The position numbers and the translations under genes were made by a program. A DNA stretch of 64,000 bases, taken from contig NC_082597.1 in the NCBI RefSeq assembly GCF_030936135.1, positions 80,396,495 through 80,460,494 of the forward strand, in the 5' to 3' direction. Position 1 is the stretch's first letter; the number at the start of each line of letters is the position of its first letter. This document shows positions 1-11,400 of this stretch, piece after piece. This DNA comes from Gavia stellata (Eukaryota; Chordata; Aves; Gaviiformes; Gaviidae). The notes under the pieces were generated by a model. The model did no database searches and was not told the DNA's origin. It saw nothing but the letters and a program-made list of their open reading frames with translations.

Positions 1-1244
1 TCTCTCTCCAAGTCCCCACGGTTTGAGTGAGGATGTTGGGATGGAAAAAAAAACCCAGCCACCTGAATTGCCCCCACGCTGCAGCTGAGCAGAACCAGCT
101 CTGAAGAGCAGTTCCTTAATGGTACTGCTCAGTTAAGGACAAAAGCCCATTTTTAGCTTTAAAAAACACAAAACAAAAAAACCTTCAAGAGCCATCTATT
201 GCATTGTCAATTGGCAAGAACAGGATGTTGTGGTATTGTACCAGCCGCTTCTCTTGCACGTAACCCTAAGTATTAACCACTCCGGTATAGCTTAGAAGCC
301 AAAGCAGCTACCCCTCTCCCAGAAGCCAGCTTAATATATTAAAAAAAAATAGAAATACTGCTTATTTTATGTTTCAAAAGACTGGGGGAAACAGTCGTAA
401 GTATGGGTCATTTGTCTTTTTTAAGAATTGCTGCTGAGCCAACTGAAACACTTGTGCGTAGACAGCTTTAAAAAAAAATAATAAAATCAAATGTGGCTAG
501 TCCTTACTTGTTCACATTGCTTATGAACTGACTACCAGCAACTGGCAGCCATAAAGCCCTAGTTTACTTTTTATGTTTTTGAGGTACTGGGTTTTTTTTT
601 TCCTCTGAAGCAGCTCTCTAGCGCATCACCTGAAGCCCATCCATTAGAACAATAGTTACACCAGTATTTACATTTGTCTGAACTGTGTGTTCAGACCAGC
701 CTTGCTGTAACCAGACCCTACGTCCTTTGGAATCGCTCCCGGTCTCCTTTCTTACGGGGAAAAGGTCTCCCTCCAGAGGTTGGCTCAGTGTCAGGGCTAA
801 GGTGCACTGGTGAGGACGTGGGGCGTGAGGAGGGGAGAACATATTAGCGTTGATGGGTAGGGGCGTGTTTCAGTGGAACCAGAGAAAGGGTTTGATACCA
901 AGAGAGCTTCCTTTTTAAAAACCACTGAAAGGATGTGCAATCCATTGCATACAATTGCTTCCTCTGTCAGGGAAAGATCTTTGAAGTGTTCTGCCCTTCT
1001 CCAGGAAAGGGGAGGAGATAAACCCAGCGGTACACTCGGTCTCCTCAGGCAGATGCTCACTTGTCCCTTCTTCGCTGTATTAATCTAGTCACTGCGTTCA
1101 CACTGAAGCCTCGCATTTCTTCCCCCCACCCCTCCTTTTTGCACAGAGTTTGTTCTTTTCAGATTTACAGGGACCTCTCAAACACTGGGGGAGCAGCCTG
1201 GAGGGGGAAGCAACTCCGATGCAGTCACACAAGCCTGCTGCCCC
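1..1244 (-). other. DUSP16: DUSP16 3' UTR (proximal part)
   Basis: Sequence directly after the TGA stop in the same terminal exon. I see no AATAAA or ATTAAA on the minus strand in this stretch, so the poly(A) site should lie beyond the left edge of the window. This is consistent with the long 3' UTR known for mammalian DUSP16. It contains several A/T homopolymer runs but no open frame of note. That transcription continues to the edge is inference. Confidence 0.8.
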
Positions 1245-2421
1245 TCAAGACACTTCAATGATTTCCATGCTGCCTGAAAAGCTCGACTGACTGCCTACTT
1301 TCCCCAGTTCTTCTCTGGATCTGTTGTCCGACATGATGCTCTCCCCAAACTCCATCTGGCAGCTTCTGCGCTTGAACTGCTTCTCAAAAGAGCTTTCCTC
1401 GTGCCAGCTCCGCCTGGAGTCACCTCGGTCACCCTGCTTTGGCCTCCTGCGCACAGCACAGGCCTGGTCACAGCCCGTGGGCAGCTGACTACAGCTGTAG
1501 GCAGAGTAAGCAGCGCTGTTCCCATAGATGGCGGAGGCAGAGTAGAAATGCGAGGACTCGGTTGCAAAATACCAGCTGTTGGTAAGGGACGTAGCCGATG
1601 TCTGAGGAGCCAAGATGTCCGAGTGCCAGCCTTTGAGGCCCAGCCCAGCAGCAGACTTGGCCAAATGCTGCTGGCTGGTGGAGAGACCGAACAAGAAGTT
1701 CGTTCGGTAGTTGTCTTCCATGCTCCCGCTCCGGTGGAGGGGGTAGAGGAGCGACCGCTGAGTGGTGGCACTGCCGCCGGCTCTCCCCAGGTGTTGCCGT
1801 TTGCTCTGGCTATCCAGCTGCCAGGTCTTCTGGGGCTTCTTGGGAGGGTTTGCTTCCTCTTGGTCAGGGCTGGTTTCTGGGGTCTGCTCCGAGACCTCCT
1901 GGACAGGGGAGAACTGACACAACTTGCTGCTGCCCTCTAAAGCAGTCGCGTGTTTGTAGTATTCCAGGGTGTCTTCGGAGGAGGCAAAGCCCTGAACCGC
2001 TGCAGTCACGCAGTTGCTACTTGCCGAGTAGGATACAGATTTGATATCCAAAGAAAAGGAGCGCTTCAGCCGGTTGCTGTCCTCCACCTTATCTAGGGAG
2101 ACGTGCAGTCCGTTTATGCCCTGTACCAGCGGGCCATCTTCCAGAGGGGACAAGTGCCCGTGTGGCGCACTGCCGCAGTCCGTCAGCTTCTGTTCCACGA
2201 TCTCGGAGGTAGCGGTAATGCAGAGCTGGTTAGTGGAGAGGCTGCTCTGCCCAGCTTCTGGGACCAGCATGTGCTCGCTGCTTTTTTCCAAATGCAGAAG
2301 TTTCAGCTTACTAATATGTCCAGGCTGACCGCTCTGGTTCTTGATCTTTTTCTCAAAGTCCAAAAGCTGGCCCAGAAAGTTGAAGTTGGGAGAAATGGTT
2401 GGCCTTTTTTCTTTCACAAAT
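1245..2421 (-). CDS. DUSP16: DUSP16 terminal coding exon (residues 273-664)
   Basis: Acceptor tctttccag at 2422-2430 precedes the exon; the first base completes the Arg273 codon begun in the previous exon, and the frame runs open to TGA at 1245-1247. It opens with the end of the phosphatase fold (FVKEKRPTISPNFNFLGQLL, 274-293) and then gives the MKP-7-type tail. Visible tail features are LKRSFSLDIKSVSYS (about 391-405), CQFSPVQE with Ser444, a PEST-like acidic/proline stretch at about 450-471, a repetitive Ser/Tyr-rich segment WYFATESSHFYSASAIYG, a basic KQFKRRS (620-626) and the terminal EIIEVS. Ser444 aligns with Ser446 of the mammalian protein, a reported MAPK phosphorylation site affecting stability (recollection). 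The exon is richer in GC than its introns. Antisense and alternate-frame open frames of 158-179 codons here are shadows. Confidence 0.97.
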
Positions 2422-5400
2422 CTGGAAAGAGGGGACAAACAAAACAAGAATTAAGTTAAGGACCTGCGGCTCAGACCTGAGATAGCATTCACAACAATCG
2501 CTCTAGGGTTAACAGCCTAATCTTAACTTGTCACGATGCCTGGACTGAGGTTCAGTCAAACACAGGAAACATGGATTTAAAAAAAAAAAAAAAAAGGCTG
2601 CTTTTAAGCACGATAACCCTGGATGCTCTCAGTTCTCTCTTAGCTTACTTAAAGGTGGCTATAAAAGGGAAAAGAAAGCATTCTTTTTACCTCTTTATGA
2701 TGTCCACAACAAGGTTTGAGGGAATCATTCTCCTTATTTTACTTCACCCGTGGGATCTTTGGTTTCTGACCAGAGTTAAGAGCTCCTCAAGTTCTGCATG
2801 AACAGCATCAGAGCTCTAGCCAAGAGACCTCAGCCTCCCCTGCACCGCAGAAAGCTGACCACCTTCCCCACGTTCCTTTCACCGCTCTCATGCTGTTATT
2901 GCAGGGAGCGCTTGCTACCCTGTTTGTCTGTGTCAGGCAAGACAAAGAACTCTGATATATAATCCTTCCTTTTTTTTTTTTTAAAGCATTCCTGGAACTA
3001 TGAAGGTACCAGATGACAAGGGAATTAACAAGGGAAGAAACCTTGAAGAGCTAAATCTAGTACAAACACACATATAATGTATCACTGGGAAGATTAAATA
3101 TTATTAAAAGCAAAAAAGTATCTCTGGGGATGCGTACAGAAGGTGAGCATGCGGTCATTAAAAACAGCATGAAAAAAAGTCAAAGGTGTACTTGTGCGTA
3201 TATCTATAACTGCAAGCAAGCACATGAAAAATACCAAACAAAACTTGCCTTTATTTAATTTTTTTTAAGAAGTTGTCAAACAACAAACACTAGTAGGAAT
3301 AGTCGAGCTGACATGATGACCTGGAAGATCAGATTGCATGAAGTGATAGTGGAAACTCCCCACCATGAAGTGCCAACACCAGCAAATGGAGAAAACCAGT
3401 AAGTCACCTCACAGGTGAGATTCTTCAGGTCGATCTCCTAGCGTTGAATTTGGGAGCTTTTATTCCAGTGTAAGCAATTTGCTCACAAGAATTCATACAG
3501 TCTTCATTCATTCTTTTCCAGTCAAAGCTGGTTGTGCTTGTTGTTGGATTTGTTATTTAAAGCAAGATCCTTCTGGTCAACACTGCAATTTCTGGCCCGT
3601 GTTCTGGTAGCCTCTCCCTTCTGCTTTCTCCTCGTTTCACCCCAAAATATTGAGCAGTCCTAAATTTAAAACTAGCTTTATAAAAAACAAAAAGGGTTCA
3701 AGAATATCTGCTGGATTCCCCTCCAACAAGTTTTAAGGCTTTGCAAACTTTCTCATTTCAAAATATATGCCCTTTTTTCCAATTGGAAAACATGCATAAC
3801 ATTTAATTCTGATGTTTGTTTCCCTTGTATCATCTATTATATAAAAGAAAATATTAAAAATGTTTATTCCCTCAGATCTTCTACTTCAAGTAACAATGTC
3901 ACCTTTTTATTTTTATCTAATGACTTTCATTAACTCAGAGAAAAGTATTTTTCTTTCAAGCTTTGGCAACAAGAGATCCCAAAGCAATGAGTGAAATGTG
4001 CTGCAGACTGTTCTCACTAAGCTGTATCAAAGGAAATAGAGCAAAACATAATCTACATTTCACAGTAGTTGTTCAATATCAACAGTTTAAGGAGAAAAAG
4101 GCTTAGGATGATTAGTCCTTCACACTCAGTTGACACTTTGGTTAAGAAACAAACTAGAATTTAATGCAGAGATTTCATGGAGGAATTCGGAAGCAGCACC
4201 TCAGAAGTTCCCTGAAGCGTGTGCATTTTAGAAGTGTTGAGTAGTCTACAGCTTCACCTCCAGACCACTACAGCCTCAGCCCCGACAGGTTTTTTTTAAG
4301 CGAATCAAGCTCCTACCTTGCACAGTATCCATCCATACCCACTAATTCATCCGTATTATCTATACCCGTGTAACTGGGAGTTCTCGCCTACACCTCTTAA
4401 CCAAACCTGTCTCACCATACATGTTGAAATTACTGCACAACACCAAACTGTCAGCAGGCTCTCCTGAGAAACACGGAAAATTTCTAAAGGCAATGGGAGA
4501 TGGTTGTAGTTCAGGCACCTCTTACATGTGCTTTTTTCACTGCGTACGTAATTACGTTCATCAATCAGCTTAAAAGAAAACGCCCCATGGAAATCACGCT
4601 CCACAAGGGAGTATCAAATGGTGTTTCAGAGATCGTAATAGCAAACACGCTAGTGATTTGGAAGGTACTCCTCTCCCCATGCTCCAGCGCAATTGTTCAA
4701 ATGGCTTCTGCACCCCGCGTGCTATAGCGATGCGTCAGCTGTGCCAACTAGCATAGAAAGCCCATCAAAAAGAAACCCATCATTTTCTGTACAACACAAC
4801 AGAGCAGGCTGTTAAATAATGAAATACAGAAGTCAGGGTAAACTGCAACTGTAAAGTGTTCACAGTCCAAGTACAGACACACGGGATTTGAAAGCTTAAA
4901 AAAGGGGGGGTGGTGTGGGAGGCTGGTCCCACAAAAATTCCCTGATGCCACAGAGAGCCAACACTTCAAAATACTTTCTGGTTGAGTTTAATAGCAAGGA
5001 AGCAGCTTTTTTGATTCCTAGACATTTCACCTGCAGGCAGTTCTTTGAGAGCATTACCAAATACCAAAGTGAAGTCAAGAGCTCCAGCCTAGCATTTGTC
5101 ATAAGTGTGATGATAAATATCCTCAGTTCTCTTTCTTTAACCCAATCCGTTCCATTCTCTCTCTGACTTACAAGATATTGTTATGTGTGCGTATGTATGT
5201 ACATACACACACGTTTAATAAGCAGTTTAAATTCCATGCATTTGCCTACTCGGAGCAAAGACCAACATCAGCATTTTGCAGGTGGGGAATGAATATTAGG
5301 TGTACGATGCCTACACAACACCGCTAATTTGTTTATGGAGGAAGCCTACATTTAAAACTGGAGTGTGCCGGGGCCAGTGAACTATCGGACGAAAGAACAT

Positions 5401-8400
5401 GTCTGCTTCTACCCTTGGTCATATAATCTTTTATTCTTTACCTTAAAAACAAGCCAACAGGCACAAGAATTATTAATATGAAGGGAAATTTTCTCCTTAC
5501 CTGTAAGCTTCGTCTAAGGACATATCCATTCTCTTCATGATATATGCAATAGCGATTGTGGCAGAGCGAGATATTCCAGCTAAACAGTGCACTAACACAC
5601 GGCCATTTGATGCTTTTGCTTTTTCTGCATAGCAAAGAGATTGGCAAGTGTCACACTCAGCAGCATCATACCATGATGGAAAGTTTGCAAAGAAAGCAAG
5701 GTTACTTAAACTTGTTCAAAACTTCCAAATTAACTGCTAGCTGCATATCTCATGGAAGCTTTAAACAAAAATCACTTATTTTCTCTAGCACTGTATAGCA
5801 TTGAGTATAGAAAAAGCATGCGACTACACACAGGAAACATACTGCAGTTACAGCATACCGCATTTTAATGTGCACATAAACAACCCTAGTCAGATGTCTG
5901 GGAAAGGTGATTGTTTCTAATTTTATATGCAAGTAAAAAAGCAAGCATTCACGATGGAACAATGCGGCCAGCTCAAATTTGGCTAGCTCACTTCTCAAAG
6001 CTAAAGACAGGATCTGTATGTCCAATTTTCTAATTGGCTCTCTGCAGGCATATATCAGGCATCAGCTAGGTTGCCAGAAAGCAGAGTTGTGCTCTTAAAA
6101 AGTGTCTTTGTTCCATAAGTGCTGGAACGCGCAGCGGCAGCATCTCCCTACGTTATTTTGCCTCTCTGCTTCTACAGCGATGGCGATCATGTACATAGAT
6201 CCTTAGGGTATTTTCATACCACCCAGAAAGCATTCAGGTCTTCTCCAGGAAAAACAGCAAGGCAGACACACAAAAGGAATCCAGAAACTGTTCGAGAGAC
6301 AGAATTTAAGTTTTCTTCTCACCTATAAAATCGACTGATTTATCCAACCAAGGCAAAATTTTCTCACAAAAGCTGTCGTTCACAGGCACTCTTAGGAAAT
6401 GGGATTCCGGAATAAAATCGGGCTTTGGACAAGTATTGCTGGCGTTTAGTACGTAGCCAATATCATTCTGCTGCATCAGCTCCTAGGAAAGAGAGAAAGA
6501 TTAAGCCTAGCGAAGTCAAACGGTATCTTTGGCACATTACAAAGAAGCTATGAACCCAAAGCACATCATCAAGCTAAAACCCAAACTGGAATTCATGTTG
6601 GAATTGCTCTAGCTGTATTAGGGGCATTCTTTTCCAAAAAAAAAGGAAAAAGACACTTCCTCAGCTTTTAATTCTTCAAACAACTTTTAATGAGACATCC
6701 AGCGTGTCCAAATAACAAATGGACTGCAAAGCCCATACAAACAGCGATAACAAAGCACAGACATAATGGTACCTTCAGCTACCATTGAAGCATCACTTCC
6801 AAGAGAAGAATTTTTTGTTACTTTGGTTTAAATTCCCACCGTGCAAGCTGACAACATAACCAAGCACTTCCCACGTGTAGTTTGCTGACCCAAATACTTG
6901 TTTTCTGGATCACGTATCTAAGACTGAGGTTGCCCCATCACAGATATTGGTGAGAAATACGAAATGAAACCGATGCCTTCTGCAGTCACCTCTGAAAGGG
7001 TCCCGGTCTTCCTTGTTTCTAAGGCAACGTGCAAAACTCACTCAAAACCTTGAGAGAAAGAGCTGAGTAAGAGCTAAAGACCTTGAATTAGACCACTTTC
7101 ACACAGCACGAACTGCAGTTTTATAGGAGCTCTGCTTTGTGGGTTACGATTTAGTTGCTCGTATTTCAGTTTCCAGTCTTTAGTCCTCTTGCATCTCAGA
7201 GATTATCACAGCAACAAGCAAAGAGATTCCAAGTGTAAGAGTCAATTGGGCTTTTTAAATAAGTCAATTTTCATGACTTCAAATAAAAAAAAAAAAAGGA
7301 TACTCTTTTCCACACCTTGTCACGCTCTTTGTATTTAGAGTTGTGCAAAGTAGTATCTGATGTAGGAGGTACCTTAGTGCCAAAACATGTGAAACAAGTA
7401 CTAGAAAACTAGAGATGGCTCTACCAAAACCATCCAGTCTCCTGCAAGTAAGCATCTTGACACAGAAAAGCAATTAAGCAGGCTGGAGTAATAACGATCA
7501 AACAACTTTTCCGGTTCAGATATGATATGGCAGTAAGTAAGTGACACGCAATACTATGCCTGGACTGTAGTTACACTGAATACAAACATTGGGGAGCTTT
7601 TGGCCAGATTTCTATGGAAACTAATGTCTGAATCTAAACAGAAACAGAAAGAAGCCAAAAAAATTCTGATTTTAATCCTGTTGCTTTTATAGCAATTATA
7701 TAAAAAAGAAAAGTTACATCAATCTATGGGAGCAGTGGCAAGAAAGAATTCTTACACTGCAGATTTCAACTGGAGGACGACCAGTATGAAAATACGGTTG
7801 TGAAGCCAAATGGTCGCTTCTTCCCCATATGTATTTTTTCTGCAAGCGTAAGGATGTTTTGGTGAAGAGGAACAGGGATACGGCTATTTAGCTGAAGAGC
7901 CAGAACACTATCTTGTTCAAATCAGAGCAATTTAAATAATGATGTGTGATATTTAGTATACAGGTACCCCACACGTATGTTACAGTGTATGTAGATGGGA
8001 TGAATATGCACACACACACACGGAGGTATATGCATGCATATATTAAATGTTCAGTGAGAACAAAGGAGTGCAGGGGAGAAGGGAATCTACCTCTGTCATT
8101 TAGAGAGGGAAGTGTATACAACTGCTACTGGCTGCCTTTTAAACAGGGAATTTACAGGAATCTCTGCTAGCGAGCTGAATTTTATTGTCTGGAGCAAAAT
8201 GAGCAGCTCCTCCAAACTTTCATCCGAAGTCCCTCGCATCAGCGCATTCAGAGGTGCCTGAAGGTGGGGGCACCTTAACCTAACGAACATACATTATATC
8301 ATAAACATACCCATCCAAGGGGAGCAGGAGATGACCAGTTACTCACAGAGCAAATAATCAAGAAATGGAATTTGCAGCAATGATCAAAAAACAAAAAGAA

Positions 8401-11400
8401 ATGGCTGGATGTGTCAAAATAAGTTCTCAGCCTTGCTGCTTCTTACCCTGCTAGTTTCCTAGGTCACGCTCCCAGTAAAGCTCAGCTTCTCATCAATGAC
8501 AACAAATTCTAATGTCACTGATTTCCCCCTCTCCCTTCCTTCACGCCTCCCCAGCTCAAGCAGCAAGCTCCCTTCAGCTCTGCGTGCCTTTCATAGCCGG
8601 CTCCGTTGCACCTTCCTTTAGCTCTCATACACCGATAGACCTAAAAGTTTAAAAGCAGGAGTGCTGTAAGGAAGTAGGGGAATATTTGGAATTATCCAGA
8701 GAGGGAAGGTATTGGGAATGGGGGTTTTGGCACAGGGGACTAGCTACTGCTAGACCTGCGGTATCTTACGTGTGCAAGGGAGACCCCCGGTCCCCAGCAT
8801 CTCTGCCTCACTGTCCTGGGCTACACAGCTTTCCCCTTGTAGGATCGCAAGCTCTTCAACTTCCGTAGAATCAGTATCTGCTTTAGATCACTATGTTGAA
8901 ATACTGCCCCCAAAGCAGCTCACCTACCCTTGTCGCTGCTTGAAGGTGAGCGAGGAGCAACGGGAATAGCAGGTTCAAAAGTACATGCAGGGTCAGGAAC
9001 ATTATCATGTATAAAGGAGGGAGGCGAAGAAGGTATCACTAACAAATGGACGGCTGTGATGCATGTTTGATCAGAATATAGCGAAGGGGAGGCTGATGAA
9101 TTTAGAAGAAGAATAGAAAACCTTCTTATTTCTTTTAAAGCATAAGCACTGGTGGGCCACACAGTCCAACCGTCACAATTCCACAGTAATGCAAGGTTTC
9201 TGATGTGGAATTGATTATTCAATGGGAAAGAGAAGGCTGCAGATGCCAAGTCTGAAATCTCCGAGCCAAAAAGACACCCAAAAATGTGTTAGTGCTTGTC
9301 TTTCTTTGAGACTAAGGCTAAAGAAAGAAGTTATGCTTCCTTCTGTTCAAAAGTATCAGTCGTTCCCTGTGCAACACGCTCCAATATAATAACCGTAACA
9401 GTGCCTTCATTGTAAGGCACCCAAGAGGAAGCAGTGAATTACGATGGGAGGAAGATCCAGAAATCCTAATACTAACAACTTTGTAAAAAGAAGGTAAATG
9501 CTCTTTTGTCAGCTTATTTACATTTTATGACTTGTTTAATCTGAAAATTAATGGCACCCTAAAATGTTATTTTGTTCCAGGAAATAAAATCCAGGTCTGG
9601 AAGAAAAGAAAGAGAATAGTTATGTAAGTAGCAAAGCAGAAAGTTTTACAGTTTAAATGCTGGTACAAAACATGAGATATAAGTGGGAGGCTCATTCAGG
9701 CCTATAACCACAACACAGATTTTTTTCTGTTATACTAACTTTCAGAAAACACTCTGTCACTCCAGTCCTGTATAGGTTAGAGTTTAGTAGGTCTTTCTTT
9801 CAGAAAGATCAACAAAGATCTCCTGTCAAAATACGTATCATATCCTCTTGGCGATGCCACCAATATATCACACTGAGACCCAAAAAGTAAAATTAACTTT
9901 TCTGTTAGCCAGAGTAAAATAAAGCTGTTAATCGAGAAAAAAAGTCTGCATTTTGTAAATGCGTGCATTTAGGTAAAGCAGCAGCACTGATTATCAAATT
10001 ATTAAAGAACACATGGGAATGCCAGGTCAGAACTTATGAGATTTTTAGCATTTCAACCCTGCAACAAAGTATTATGAACATTTTCAGAGTTAAGCATTTA
10101 GACAGAAATCTGTAGAGAAAAAAAAAAATCTCCTGAGACTTTTCTGAAGTGATCATTAATTTCGCTAAAGGACACAATCCAAGCAGTCGTCTTTGCACAT
10201 CTGTCATAAATAAAGCGTTATCAGCAGAGGTATTAACGGCAAATAGCATTAGTATGCTTAAAAGGTCATGAATACAGATAGTCCTGCAACAAGACAAGCA
10301 TTTCCCTACCCGTGCACTCAGAGATAAGCTTATAAAGATCCTGACAAGATAAGCTCATCTTGATAAAACATGCTGAATATTCACGTCTTTAAATCGTCAG
10401 GTTGAACAGCAGTGCAGATTCAGAGTTCTTTTTGCAGATATTTTTGAGACATCTAAATTTTAGAGAAATCAATGTGTCTGGTCAATGGAAGGTATCAGGG
10501 GAAATCACAGATAGCATTTGAAGGCAAAAATAAGGTCAATGTATACAACTACATCAATAGTTTTGTGAATCTTACTAGAATTTTTCAGAAAATAATTTAA
10601 AAAAAATCTGGACTTGAATAAAAAACACCAAACCTATTCTGATCTTAACAGAAGGCTGACTTCTTGTCCCCAGTAGCCAACAAACCAGCAAGGCCATTAA
10701 GGCAGAGCATGCAAACGTAACCACTTACCAGCTCCTAGACTGTCCTAACAGACAGAACTTTGCTACTTATCCCTGGTTTTTGTTTCCCACCCTTCCCTTT
10801 TGAACGGTCTTCGCTTCCCAGCTTTCTTACCACATATCGGTATTTCTGGGCTCTCACTGTAGTAAGAGACATCCTCCTTGCTCTCCCCCAATACCCCTGC
10901 GTAGGAGCCAGACTTCCCCAGAAGAAAAGCAAGCGGCAGAGACCTGCCGATCGTGTTTCTAGCGTGCTGGTCTCTAGCTACCGCTAACTTTGAGTTGAAT
11001 CAAGAAACTGAAGAAACCCAGGAAAGTGGGAGTTGCCTATAGTTGGGAAAACTACGAGGCAGAAATCTTAGTTTATTCCCACAGCTTCTTTAGGTTATAA
11101 AGGTACCGATACGTAATATGGAAGCCATTCCAGATTTTCCACAGGCAGTCACCGAAACTGAAGAGATAAAATAAGCTATCAAGACACTAAGGTCTACGTC
11201 AGTGCAGCGAACAAGTGACATGCTCAGAATAAAGCATTGCCTACTATTCCTTCGAAGTAAGAGGAAAAAGGTATAAGCAACAAGCAGATCTGCAATCTTA
11301 AGGTATTTGTCCTAAAATGGATAAGAAACCTAAGAGATATATTAGTCATCTATGGAAGAACTTCCATAAGACTGACTGTCAAGGATAACAGCAGGCGATA

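Noticed and set aside
1295..1940. Open frames of 158 codons (minus) and 179 codons (plus) overlapping the DUSP16 terminal exon
   Set aside because: They lie in alternative frames of a GC-rich coding exon whose true frame matches DUSP16 to the last residue; their translations are not protein-like.
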